From Hydrogenophaga sp. (GTDB lineage Bacteria; Pseudomonadota; Gammaproteobacteria; Burkholderiales; Burkholderiaceae_C), in the NCBI RefSeq assembly GCF_026125785.1, contig NZ_JAHCKL010000002.1, positions 186,001 through 250,000 of the forward strand: a stretch of DNA of 64,000 bases. Reading direction: 5' to 3'. This document shows, one piece after another, positions 32,063-40,571 of this stretch (its first letter is position 1; each line of letters starts with the position of its first letter). The notes under the pieces are model-generated. The model had not been told where the DNA came from, made no database searches, and worked only from the letters and a program-made list of their open reading frames with translations. A program made the translations under genes and the position numbers.

Positions 32063-33036
32063 AGCGCCTGCACGGTGGCCCTGATACCCTGGGCGTGCCC
32101 GCGTGGGACTTTTCCACCAACGCCAACGCCTGTGGCCCCTGCCCGCTGGCACTGATGGCCGTGCAGCAGGCCGACGCGCGCCGCTACCCCGATCCCGCCT
32201 ACACCAGGCTGCGCGAGGCGCTGGCGGCCTTCCATGCGGTGGATGCCCGGCGCATCGTGCTCGCCGGCAGCGCCAGCGAGTTCATCGCGCGCATCACGGC
32301 CTGGGTGGCGCGCGAGGGCGGCCGGCGGGTATGGTTGCCTTCGCTGGCGTATGGCGACTACGCTGCCGCTGCCCAGACCTGGCGGCTCGAACCGGTGGCG
32401 GATGGCGCGCAGGCCGCACTGGCCTGGCTGTGTGAACCCGCCAGCCCCTTGGGCGGTGGTGAGCCCGAGGCGCGGCGGGTGGCCGCGTCCGGTGCCGTCG
32501 TGGTGCTGGACCGTGCCTACGAACCGTTGCGCCTGGAAGGTGCGGGCAGCCTGGCGGAGGCCGACCTGGCCAAGGTCTGGCAACTCTGGTCGCCCAACAA
32601 GGCCTTGGGCCTGACGGGTGTGCGCGGGGCCTATGCCATCGCGCCCGATCAGGCCCTGCCCCAGGCCATGGCGCTGGATGCGATGGCGCCCTCCTGGCCG
32701 CTGGGCGCGCACGCGGTGGCCATGCTGGAGGCCTGGAGGCGGCCGCAGGTACAGGACTGGCTGGCGCAGAGCCGGGCGCAGTTGCGTGCCTGGAAAAGTG
32801 CGCAGCTGCAGTGGCTGTCGGACCTGGGCTGGCCCTGCCTGCCCAGCCAGGCCAACTACTTCTGTGCCCGCGCGCCGGTACCGCCCGATGTGGGCGCGCT
32901 GCGCGCCGTGGGCATCAAGCTGCGCGATGCGCGGTCGTTCGGCCTGCCGGGGCACTGGCGCCTGAGCGTGCAGCCACCGGCCGCGCAGGCCGTGTTGCGC
33001 GCGGCGCTGCTGGCGCAGCGGGAGGCGGTGGCATGA
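32059..33036 (+). CDS. cobD: Threonine-phosphate decarboxylase-like PLP enzyme of the cobalamin pathway
   Basis: 325 residues, fold-type I aminotransferase family. Opening MKRLHGGPDTLGVPAWDFST and NANACGP is the usual CobD/CobC start; the PLP lysine is in WSPNKALGLTGVRG, and an Arg near the end (GHWRLSVQPP) binds the carboxylate. It decarboxylates threonine phosphate to aminopropanol phosphate, the linker used by CbiB. The name conflicts between nomenclatures (CobC in Pseudomonas). ATGA overlap with cbiB. The sequence is shorter than Salmonella CobD by about 40 residues. Confidence 0.88.
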   Translation: MKRLHGGPDTLGVPAWDFSTNANACGPCPLALMAVQQADARRYPDPAYTRLREALAAFHAVDARRIVLAGSASEFIARITAWVAREGGRRVWLPSLAYGDYAAAAQTWRLEPVADGAQAALAWLCEPASPLGGGEPEARRVAASGAVVVLDRAYEPLRLEGAGSLAEADLAKVWQLWSPNKALGLTGVRGAYAIAPDQALPQAMALDAMAPSWPLGAHAVAMLEAWRRPQVQDWLAQSRAQLRAWKSAQLQWLSDLGWPCLPSQANYFCARAPVPPDVGALRAVGIKLRDARSFGLPGHWRLSVQPPAAQAVLRAALLAQREAVA

Positions 33037-33067
33037 ACCGGGACCGGTGTTTGCGGGGGCTTGCTCC

Positions 33068-34591
33068 ATGAGCGCGCGCTGCGTGATGGTGCTGGGCACC
33101 ACCAGCGGCGCGGGCAAGAGCTGGCTGGCCACCGCGCTGTGCCGCTACTACGCGCGCCGGGGCCTGAAGGTGGCGGCGTTCAAGGCGCAGAACATGAGCA
33201 ACAACGCCCGCGTGGTGGCAGGCGGTGAGATCGGCAGCGCCCAGTACTTCCAGGCCCTGGCCGCGCGCGCCGAGCCGGACGTGCGCATGAACCCGCTGCT
33301 GCTCAAGCCCGAGGCCGACACGCGCAGCCAGGTGGTGTTGATGGGGCAGGTGAGCGCGGCGCTGTCGGCCATGCCCTGGCGCGGGCGCAGCCTGAAGGTG
33401 TGGCCGCAGCTCGCGGCCGCGCTCGACGCGCTGCGCGCCGAGAACGACGTGGTGGTGATCGAGGGCGCGGGATCGCCGGCGGAGATCAATCTGCACGACT
33501 GCGACGTGGTGAACATGCGCGTGGCCCTGCATGCGCAGGCGCGCTGTCTGCTGGTGACCGACATCGACCGTGGCGGCGCCTTCGCCCATCTGTACGGCAC
33601 CTGGGCGCTGCTGCCGCCCGAGGAGCGCGCGCTCATCCATGGTTTCGTGCTCAACCGTTTTCGAGGCGATGCCAGCCTGCTCGCGCCCGCACCGCAGCAA
33701 CTGCAGGCGCTCACCGGCGTGCCCACCGTAGCCACGCTGCCGATGTGGCGGCAGCACGGCTTGCCGGAGGAGGATGGCGTGTTCGACATGGCCCCCACGC
33801 TGGGCGCCGGGCGTCCTGCGCCGTCTTCTGCGGAAACGGGTGCCGGCGAGGCTCGGCCCGGCGGCGAACCTGGGCACGCCCTGCGCACGATCGCCGTCGT
33901 GGCCTACCCGCGCATCAGCAACCTCGACGAGTTCCAGCCCCTGAAGAACGTGCCGGGCCTGCGCCTGGTCTGGGCGCGCACGCCGGCCGACTGCGTCGGC
34001 GCCGACGGGATCGTGCTGCCCGGGAGCAAGGCCACCGCAGCCGACCTGGCCTGGGTGCGCGCGCAGGGCCTGGACCGGGCCGTGGCCGCGCATGCGGCGC
34101 GTGGCGGTGCCGTGCTGGGCGTGTGCGGTGGCCTGCAGATGCTGGGCGAGGCGCTGATCGACCTCCATGGCATCGACGGCAACGCCCCCGGCCTGGGCCT
34201 GCTGCCGCTGGTGACGCAGTTCGAGAGCGAGAAGACGGTGCGGCACACGCAGGCGGCGTTCGGCACGCTGGCTGGCGCATGGTCCGCGCTTTCGGGCGTG
34301 GCCGTGGCCGGCTACGAGATCCATCATGGGCAGACCGCGCAGCACCCGGCCATGGCCGCCGCGGGCCATTTGGCGCAAGCGGCGCTGCCCGGTGGCCTGG
34401 GTTGGTGCAACGCGCAGGGCAACGTGCTCGGCATCTACTTGCACGGCCTGTTCGAGGACCCGCGTGTGCTGCACGCGCTGTTCGGTGTCAGCGCCCCCAC
34501 GCTGGACACGGTGTTCGACGGCCTGGCCGACTTCATTCAGACCCACTTCGAGCCTGGCGTGCTCGACCGTCTCATCGCCCCCGCACCATGA
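33068..34591 (+). CDS. cobQ: Cobyric acid synthase CobQ/CbiP
   Basis: 507 residues from the ATG at 33068. The amide-synthase domain has LGTTSGAGKSWLATALCRYY, FKAQNMSNNARVV and VVIEGAGSPAEINL; the glutaminase domain has VLGVCGGLQMLGEALID with the Cys nucleophile and GYEIHHGQT. It amidates side chains b, d, e and g of adenosylcobyrinic acid diamide. A GTG at 33047 would add seven residues but the family start is at MSARCVMVLG. Overlaps cobT by four bases. Confidence 0.95.
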   Translation: MSARCVMVLGTTSGAGKSWLATALCRYYARRGLKVAAFKAQNMSNNARVVAGGEIGSAQYFQALAARAEPDVRMNPLLLKPEADTRSQVVLMGQVSAALSAMPWRGRSLKVWPQLAAALDALRAENDVVVIEGAGSPAEINLHDCDVVNMRVALHAQARCLLVTDIDRGGAFAHLYGTWALLPPEERALIHGFVLNRFRGDASLLAPAPQQLQALTGVPTVATLPMWRQHGLPEEDGVFDMAPTLGAGRPAPSSAETGAGEARPGGEPGHALRTIAVVAYPRISNLDEFQPLKNVPGLRLVWARTPADCVGADGIVLPGSKATAADLAWVRAQGLDRAVAAHAARGGAVLGVCGGLQMLGEALIDLHGIDGNAPGLGLLPLVTQFESEKTVRHTQAAFGTLAGAWSALSGVAVAGYEIHHGQTAQHPAMAAAGHLAQAALPGGLGWCNAQGNVLGIYLHGLFEDPRVLHALFGVSAPTLDTVFDGLADFIQTHFEPGVLDRLIAPAP

Positions 34592-35628
34592 ACATTCCCG
34601 ATCTTCACCAACCCGCGCTCGCCCAGGCGCTGCAACAGGCCCTGGACAACAAGACCAAACCCCTGGGCTCGCTGGGCCGCATCGAGGCGCTGGCCCTGCG
34701 CATCGGGCTCATCCTGGGCACCACCCAGCCTGTGCTGCGCGAGCCGCAGATGCTGGTCTGCGCCGCCGACCACGGCCTGGCCGCGCGCGGCGTGTCGGCC
34801 TACCCGAGCGACGTGACCTGGCAGATGGTGGAGAACTTCCTGGCCGGCGGCGCGGCGGTGAGCGTGCTCGCGCGCCAGCACGGCATTGGCCTGACGGTGG
34901 TGGACTGCGGCGTGAACCACGACTTCGCGCCGCGCCAGGGCCTGCGCGTGCGCAAGGTAGCTCATGGCACGGCCGATGCATTGACGGGACCGGCCATGGC
35001 CGCGGCCTCATGCGCGCAGGCGATTCACCACGGCCGGGAACTGGTGCGCGAGCTGCCGGGCAATGCGCTGCTGCTGGGTGAGATGGGCATTGGCAATACC
35101 TCGGCGGCGTCTTTGCTGCTGGCCCGACTGGCCGGCCTGGACGTGGCCGAAGTGACGGGCGCGGGCACCGGGCTCGACGCCGACGCGGTGCAGCGCAAGA
35201 TCGGTGTGCTGCGCGAGGTGCTGGCCCGGCACGCGGGCGCCACCGCGCCGCTGGATGCGCTGGCGGCCTTGGGCGGCCTGGAGATTGCCACGCTGGTCGG
35301 CGCGGTGCAGCAGGCGGCGGTGGAGCGCCGGGTGATCGTGGTCGACGGCTTCATCGCCAGCGCGGCGGTGCTGGTCGCCGCGAAGCTGCAGCCGGCGGTG
35401 CTGCAGCGCTGTGTCTTTGCCCACCGCTCGGGTGAGCGTGGCCACGCCCTCATGCTGGCCCATCTCCGGGCCGAGCCCTTGCTGGACCTCGGCCTGCGCC
35501 TGGGGGAGGGCTCCGGCGCGGCGCTGGCCTGGCCGTTGCTGGTGAGCGCGTGCGCGCTGCTGCGGGAGATGGCGAGCTTTGAGTCCGCCGGCGTGTCGCG
35601 CAGCGACGGACAGACGACCGAGGCCTGA
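34588..35628 (+). CDS. cobT: Nicotinate-nucleotide-dimethylbenzimidazole phosphoribosyltransferase CobT
   Basis: 346 residues, family-typical length. Signature segments are KPLGSLGRIEALALRIG, VCAADHGLAARGVSAYPSDV, GEMGIGNTSAASLLLARL, VDGFIASAAVLVA and near the C-terminus LRLGEGSGAALAWPL, whose Glu is the catalytic base. It activates the lower-ligand base as alpha-ribazole phosphate. Its presence with cobS and cobC shows that the cell can attach the lower ligand itself. No bluB (base synthesis) is seen in the window. Confidence 0.96.
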   Translation: MNIPDLHQPALAQALQQALDNKTKPLGSLGRIEALALRIGLILGTTQPVLREPQMLVCAADHGLAARGVSAYPSDVTWQMVENFLAGGAAVSVLARQHGIGLTVVDCGVNHDFAPRQGLRVRKVAHGTADALTGPAMAAASCAQAIHHGRELVRELPGNALLLGEMGIGNTSAASLLLARLAGLDVAEVTGAGTGLDADAVQRKIGVLREVLARHAGATAPLDALAALGGLEIATLVGAVQQAAVERRVIVVDGFIASAAVLVAAKLQPAVLQRCVFAHRSGERGHALMLAHLRAEPLLDLGLRLGEGSGAALAWPLLVSACALLREMASFESAGVSRSDGQTTEA

Positions 35629-36435
35629 ATGTTCGTGCGCCACTTTCTGCTGGCCCTGCAGTTCTTCACCCGCATACCGGTGACGGGCCGGCTCGCGGCG
35701 TGGGTCGGGTACAGCCCGGCGATGCTGCGCGCCAGCGCCGCGCACTTTCCCGGTGTGGGCTGGGTCGTGGGTCTCTTCACCGCCGCGCTGTTCCTGGGGA
35801 TGCTGGTGGCGCTGCCGCCCGTGCCGGCCGCGCCCTGGGTGGCGGCTGTCGTCAGCACGGTGTTCGGCGTCCTGCTCACCGGGGCCTTCCATGAGGACGG
35901 GCTGGCCGACCTGGCCGATGGTCTGGGTGGCAGCCTGGAGCGCGAGCGCGCGCTGGACATCATGAAAGACTCGCGCATCGGCAGCTACGGCGCCATCGCG
36001 CTGGTGCTGGCGCTGCTGGCCAAGGTGGCGCTGCTGGCCTTGCTGGCCCAGGTGGATGCAGGTGTGGCGGTGCTCACGCTGTTCGCCGCCCATGTGAGTT
36101 CGCGTGCGGTGCCGCTGTTCGTCATCCGCGGCCTGCCGCATGTGGGCGACACGGTGCAGTCCAAGAGCAAGCCGCTGGCCGAGCGCATCACCACAGGCGC
36201 GCTGCTGGCCGGCCTGCTGTGGTGGGGCCTGGCGCTGGCCCTGGTGGTGGCGTGCGAACCCTCGGCTCCCTGGTGGGCCGGTGTGCTGGGTGCGTTGCTG
36301 GGCCTGGCCTGGCTGTGGCGGCTGCTGCGGCGCAGGCTGCAAGGCTTCACGGGCGACGGACTGGGCGCCACGCAGCAGGTGAGCGAGGTGCTGTTCTACC
36401 TGGGCATGGCGCTGGCGCTGGGTGGTGCGGCATGA
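35629..36435 (+). CDS. cobS: Adenosylcobinamide-GDP ribazoletransferase CobS
   Basis: 268 residues, an inner-membrane protein with six or so hydrophobic segments. Conserved stretches are LALQFFTRIPV at the start, FPGVGWVVGLF, the metal-binding FHEDGLADLADGLGG and MKDSRIGSYGAIALVLAL, all hallmarks of CobS. It condenses AdoCbi-GDP with alpha-ribazole phosphate, the last ring-assembly step. The ATG follows the cobT stop directly with no spacer and overlaps the next gene by four bases. Confidence 0.96.
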   Translation: MFVRHFLLALQFFTRIPVTGRLAAWVGYSPAMLRASAAHFPGVGWVVGLFTAALFLGMLVALPPVPAAPWVAAVVSTVFGVLLTGAFHEDGLADLADGLGGSLERERALDIMKDSRIGSYGAIALVLALLAKVALLALLAQVDAGVAVLTLFAAHVSSRAVPLFVIRGLPHVGDTVQSKSKPLAERITTGALLAGLLWWGLALALVVACEPSAPWWAGVLGALLGLAWLWRLLRRRLQGFTGDGLGATQQVSEVLFYLGMALALGGAA

Positions 36436-36986
36436 AGCTCTGGCTGCTGCGGCATGCGCCCGTGTTGCTGCCCTCGGGCCTGTGCTACGGCGCCAGCGAC
36501 GTGCCCGCCGACGCGCAGCGCACGCGCGATGCCGCGCGCGCCTTTGCGCAGCAGCCCGCGCCGGGCACGCCGGTGTGGGTGTCCGGCCTGCTGCGGGCCC
36601 AGCAACTGGCCGGCGCCTTGCAGGCCGAGCGGCCCGACCTGGGCGCGGCGCGCATCGACGTGCGCCTGAATGAGATGGACTTCGGTGACTGGGAGTTGAA
36701 GCCCTGGGAGCACATTCCCCGCGACGCCTTCGACGCCTGGATGGCGGACTTCGCGCACCACCGTTTCGGCGGCGCGGAAAGCACGCAGCAACTGCTCTAC
36801 CGGGTGGCCGCCGCCATGGCCGACCTGCGACCCGCGAGCTCGCGCGAGGTGGTGTGGGTGACGCACGCGGGCGTCATCCGGGCGGTGAGCCACATCGTGC
36901 GCAGCGGCCGTCCGCTGGTGGGCTCGGTGGACGAGTGGCCGAAAGAGGCTCCGGAGCCCGGCGGCTGGACCTGCGTCTCGGTCTGA
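36432..36986 (+). CDS. cobC: Alpha-ribazole phosphatase-like histidine phosphatase CobC
   Basis: 184 residues of the histidine phosphatase (phosphoglycerate-mutase-like) superfamily. The phospho-accepting His is in WLLRHAPVL (RHG-type motif with Ala), the acid Glu in LNEMDFGDWE, and the second His in WVTHAGVIRAV. As the last gene of the cobalamin operon, overlapping cobS, it most likely removes the phosphate of alpha-ribazole phosphate or cobalamin phosphate. It is convergent with nth, 12 bases away. Confidence 0.9.
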   Translation: MKLWLLRHAPVLLPSGLCYGASDVPADAQRTRDAARAFAQQPAPGTPVWVSGLLRAQQLAGALQAERPDLGAARIDVRLNEMDFGDWELKPWEHIPRDAFDAWMADFAHHRFGGAESTQQLLYRVAAAMADLRPASSREVVWVTHAGVIRAVSHIVRSGRPLVGSVDEWPKEAPEPGGWTCVSV

Positions 36987-36998
36987 CCCCGGCGCGGC

Positions 36999-37634
36999 TC
37001 AGGCGGTGGTCTTGGCCTTGAAATCGCAGTAGGCCGACACCTTGCACTGCGGGCACAGCGGCTTGCGTGCCTGGCACACGTAACGCCCGAGCAGGATCAG
37101 CCAATGGTGCGAATCGACCGCATACGCCGCGGGCACACGCTTCATGAGCTGTTGCTCCACCGCCAGCGGCGTCTTGCCCGGCGCCAGGCCGGTGCGGTTG
37201 CCGACGCGGAAGATGTGCGTGTCCACCGCCATGGTGGGTTCGCCGAAGGCCACGTTGAGCACCACGTTGGCTGTCTTGCGGCCCACGCCGGGCAGGGCTT
37301 CCAGTGCCTCGCGTGTGGCCGGTACCTCGCCGCCGTGGCGCTCCACCAGGATGCGGCAGGTTTCCATCAGGTGCCTGGCCTTGCTGCGGAACAGGCCAAT
37401 GGTCTTGATGTAGCCCTCCAGGCGTTCGAGGCCCAGGTCCAGGATGGCCTGCGGCGTGTTGGCCACCGGGAACAGGCGGCGCGTGGCCTTGTTCACGCCC
37501 ACGTCGGTCGCCTGGGCCGAGAGCAGCACGGCGGTGAGCAGCTCGAAGACGGTGGTGTACTCCAGTTCCGACTGCGGGCTGGGGTTGGCGGCCTTGAGGG
37601 TGGCAAAAAAGGCTTCGATCTGCGTGGGGCTCAT
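36999..37634 (-). CDS. nth: Endonuclease III (base-excision repair glycosylase/AP lyase)
   Basis: 211 residues from the ATG at 37634. The helix-hairpin-helix LPGVGRKTANVVL includes the catalytic Lys, the catalytic Asp is in AVDTHIFRVGNR, and four cysteines near the C-terminus (C-x6-C-x2-C-x5-C, CQARKPLCPQCKVSAYC) bind the 4Fe-4S cluster. It removes oxidised pyrimidines from DNA. The start at MSPTQIEAFF matches the family; the further upstream frame overlaps the promoter of the divergent aminotransferase gene. Confidence 0.96.
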   Translation of the reverse strand: MSPTQIEAFFATLKAANPSPQSELEYTTVFELLTAVLLSAQATDVGVNKATRRLFPVANTPQAILDLGLERLEGYIKTIGLFRSKARHLMETCRILVERHGGEVPATREALEALPGVGRKTANVVLNVAFGEPTMAVDTHIFRVGNRTGLAPGKTPLAVEQQLMKRVPAAYAVDSHHWLILLGRYVCQARKPLCPQCKVSAYCDFKAKTTA

Positions 37635-37718
37635 CGGCAGGGAGTCTATCGAACGAATTGGCGACAATGCAGACCTTCCCTGGCATTTTCCGAACACGAA
37701 CGAGAGAGCAGCGCCACC

Positions 37719-38921
37719 ATGTCTTTCACCATTCCTTTCGCCGACCGGCTCAACAACGTCGAGACCTCGGCCATCCGCGAGCTCTTCAAGCTGCTGGGCA
37801 AGCCCGGCATCATCAGCTTTGCCGGCGGCTTCCCCGACAGCGCCATGTTCGACGTCGACGGCATTCGCGAAGCGGTGAACGCCGCGCTGGCCGAGGAGCC
37901 GGGCGGCGCCCTGCAGTACGGCGCTACCGAGGGTTACCAGCCGCTGCGCGAGCAGCTCGCCGCGTTCGCCGCCAGCAAGGGGGCCGGCGGCGTCGGCGCG
38001 AACGACCTGATCGTCACCACCGGCAGCCAGCAGGCGCTGGATCTGTTGGGCAAGACGCTGATTTCACCCGGTGACAAGGTGATCGTGGAGGGCCCGACCT
38101 TTCTCGCCACCATCCAGTGTTTCCGTCTCTACGGCGCGGAGCTCATCAGTGCGCCGGTGGACGGCGACGGCGTGAACGCGGACGAACTGGAGCAGCTCAT
38201 CGCGCAGCACAAGCCCAAGTTCGTCTACCTGATTCCCACCTTCGGCAACCCCAGCGGCGGCTTGCTTACCCTGGAGCGCCGCCGGCGCGTGCTGGAGATG
38301 GCGGTGAAGCACGACACGCTGATCGTGGAGGACGACCCCTATGGCGACCTGTACTTCGGCGCCGCGCCACCGCCCAGCCTGCTGGCTCTCAGCGACTCCG
38401 TGCCCGGCAGCCGCGAGCGCCTGGTGCACTGCGGTTCGCTGAGCAAGGTGCTCAGCCCCGGCCTGCGCGTGGGCTGGATGGTGGGGCCGGCCGAACTGCT
38501 GGCCAAGGCCACCATGTGCAAACAGTTCAGCGACGCCCACACCAGCACCTTTGCACAAGCCACGGCCGCGCAGTACCTCAAGGCCGGGCGCATGCCGGCC
38601 ACGCTGGCGCGCGTGCGCGCCGTGTACGCCGAACGCGCCACCACCATGGGCAACGCGCTGCGGCGCGAACTGGGCGACGCCATCGCCTTCGTGCAGCCGC
38701 AGGGCGGCCTGTTTGTCTGGGCACGGCTCACCGGCGCCGGCGGCAAGGTGGCCGATGGCGGCGAGTTCGCGCGGCGCGCCATCGACCAGGGCGTGGCCTT
38801 CGTGCCCGGCGCGCCCTTCTTTGCCCGCGACCCGGACCACGCCACCCTGCGCCTGTCGTTCGCGACCGTGGGCCTGGACAAGATCGAGGAAGGCATCGCG
38901 CGGCTGGCGCGTGCGCTCTGA
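37719..38921 (+). CDS. PLP-dependent class I/II aminotransferase (2-aminoadipate/multi-substrate type)
   Basis: 400 residues from the ATG at 37719. Opening residues RLNNVETSAIRELFKLLGKP and IISFAGGFPD are typical of the LysN/aminoadipate and aromatic transaminase subgroup. PLP contacts are NPSGG near mid protein, VEDDPYGDLYF (Asp, Tyr) and the Schiff-base Lys in GSLSKVLSPGLRVGW; a carboxylate-binding Arg is in LRLSFA. The exact amino acid cannot be fixed. Divergent from nth and convergent with the SDR gene at 38933. Confidence 0.9.
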   Translation: MSFTIPFADRLNNVETSAIRELFKLLGKPGIISFAGGFPDSAMFDVDGIREAVNAALAEEPGGALQYGATEGYQPLREQLAAFAASKGAGGVGANDLIVTTGSQQALDLLGKTLISPGDKVIVEGPTFLATIQCFRLYGAELISAPVDGDGVNADELEQLIAQHKPKFVYLIPTFGNPSGGLLTLERRRRVLEMAVKHDTLIVEDDPYGDLYFGAAPPPSLLALSDSVPGSRERLVHCGSLSKVLSPGLRVGWMVGPAELLAKATMCKQFSDAHTSTFAQATAAQYLKAGRMPATLARVRAVYAERATTMGNALRRELGDAIAFVQPQGGLFVWARLTGAGGKVADGGEFARRAIDQGVAFVPGAPFFARDPDHATLRLSFATVGLDKIEEGIARLARAL

Positions 38922-38932
38922 CCGCAGGGCGC

Positions 38933-39697
38933 TCAGGCCATGAACACGCCGCCGTTGACGTCCAGGCAGGCGCCGGTGAGGTAAGCCGCGCCGTCGGAGG
39001 CGAGGAACATCGCCACCGCCGCGATTTCCTCGGGCGTGCCGAAGCGGCCGGCGGGAATGGCCGCCGCCGCGCGCGCCTTCACCGCGTCGCTGGAGGTGTT
39101 GGACAACGGGGTATCGATGCGGCCCGGCGCGATCGCGTTGACCGTGATGCCCTCGCCCGCATACGTGCCGGCCAGATGGCGGGTGAGACCGATCAGGCCC
39201 GCCTTGGCCGCCGCGTAGTCGGCGCCAGCGAACGGCACGTAGGTGCGTCCGCCGCGCGAGGCGATGTTGATCACCCGCCCCCAGCCGCGTTCGCGCATCG
39301 CCGGGATCAGTTCGCGGCAGAGCAGGAAAGGGGCGGTGAGGTTGATGTGCAGGATGCGGTTCCAGTCCGCGCTGCTGACCTCGGTGGGTGGAATGGCTTC
39401 GCCGTTGCGCTTCTGCGAGTACCCGGCGCAATTGACCAGCACATCGCAGCCGCCGCCGAAGACGCGGCGCGTCTCTTCGGCCAGCGCCAGGGTCTGCGCT
39501 TCGCTGGCCAGGTCGGCCACGTGTGCGTGCACCGGGCATGCCGGGCTGGACAACTGCCGGGCCATGTCGGGCACGGTCGGCCTGCTGCCGCTGATCATTA
39601 CGCGGTGGCCCTGGGCGATGAAGCCGCGTGCAATGGCCAGGCCGATGCCGGTGGCGCCGCCGGTGACCAGGACGGAGAGTGGGCGCTGCGGGCTCAT
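38933..39697 (-). CDS. Short-chain dehydrogenase/reductase, first of three
   Basis: 254 residues of a classical SDR. The cofactor motif is VTGGATGIGLAIA, the NAG-type motif reads NCAGYS, the catalytic Ser is in NIASRGGRTY, and the YxxxK pair is YAAAKAG. The C-terminal PAGRFGTPEEIAAVAMFLAS and LTGACLDVNGG are typical. It closely resembles the SDR at 40572 along its length and overlaps the middle SDR gene by four bases. The substrate is unknown; the neighbouring thiolase/MaoC genes suggest a hydroxyacyl or cyclic-alcohol compound. Confidence 0.9.
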   Translation of the reverse strand: MSPQRPLSVLVTGGATGIGLAIARGFIAQGHRVMISGSRPTVPDMARQLSSPACPVHAHVADLASEAQTLALAEETRRVFGGGCDVLVNCAGYSQKRNGEAIPPTEVSSADWNRILHINLTAPFLLCRELIPAMRERGWGRVINIASRGGRTYVPFAGADYAAAKAGLIGLTRHLAGTYAGEGITVNAIAPGRIDTPLSNTSSDAVKARAAAAIPAGRFGTPEEIAAVAMFLASDGAAYLTGACLDVNGGVFMA

Positions 39698-40527
39698 GCG
39701 CGGGGCGGCCGTGCCGAGCTGGTGGCGTAGGTGGGGGAGCGTCCGGTGACGCCACCCTCGGCGAACAGGGTCTGCCCGTTCACGTGCGCGCTCATGGCGC
39801 TGGCCAGGAACAGGATCACCGAGGCGATCTGCGGTGGCGTGCCAACCTCGCCGAGCGGGTAGAGCGCCGCCGACTGGGCCAGCGTGTCGGCCGGGATGGT
39901 GGTGCTCACGCGCGGTGTGAGGACCAGGCCGGGCGCCACGGCGTTCACGCGCACCTTCATCGGCCCGAATTCGATGGCCGCCGCGTTCACCAGTTGCTGC
40001 AGCGCGGCCTTGCTGGCCGCGTACGGCGCGCGGTCGGAAGAGATCACCTTGCCGGAGGTGGAGCTCACGAAGACCATGGCGCCGCCGCCGGCCTGGCCGA
40101 TCAGCGGGCCCATGATCTGCAGCGACAGGAAGGCGTGGCGCAGGCTCATGTCGAACTGCCAGTTCCAGTCCTCATCGGTGAAGTCCACCAGCGGCTTGAC
40201 GCGCGGCATGCCCAGGATGTCCACCAGGCCGTCGAGCCGGCCGAAGCGCTGCATCACCTCGGCGGCGATGCGCTGCATGTCCTCGCGGTTGTTGGCGTCG
40301 CCCATCAGGGCGGTACCGCCCACTTCGCGGGCCACCGCTTCGGTGGGGCCGGCGCGGCGGCCCACGCAGACCACGCGTGCACCGGCCTGGCTCAAGGCGT
40401 GCGCGGTCTGCCGGCCAATGCCCTGGCCGGCGCCAAGCACCAGGAAGACACGCCCATCCAGCCGCCAGAGGCGGCTGTAGTCGGGCACGGGGGTCTGGTC
40501 GTCTCCAGGCGGCGGCGTGTGTGTCAT
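39694..40527 (-). CDS. Short-chain dehydrogenase/reductase, second of three
   Basis: 277 residues. It has a 25-residue N-terminal extension before the cofactor motif LVLGAGQGIGRQTAHAL. Catalytic Ser is in FVSSTSGKV and the Tyr-Lys pair in YAASKAA. Notably the usual N-N/C-A-G motif is replaced by VDILGM, so the active-site Asn region is divergent. It differs clearly from its two neighbours, which are near duplicates of each other, so it was probably recruited separately. Start overlaps no gene; 44 bases separate it from the third SDR. Confidence 0.88.
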   Translation of the reverse strand: MTHTPPPGDDQTPVPDYSRLWRLDGRVFLVLGAGQGIGRQTAHALSQAGARVVCVGRRAGPTEAVAREVGGTALMGDANNREDMQRIAAEVMQRFGRLDGLVDILGMPRVKPLVDFTDEDWNWQFDMSLRHAFLSLQIMGPLIGQAGGGAMVFVSSTSGKVISSDRAPYAASKAALQQLVNAAAIEFGPMKVRVNAVAPGLVLTPRVSTTIPADTLAQSAALYPLGEVGTPPQIASVILFLASAMSAHVNGQTLFAEGGVTGRSPTYATSSARPPRA

Positions 40528-40571
40528 GCGGTGTCGTTCCTTGTCGAGAGGGGTAAGGGTGAGAGCGGCGG

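Noticed and set aside
35629..36986. CobS-CobC fusion or frameshift
   Set aside because: The 4-base overlap is a normal ATGA junction; both proteins are full length.
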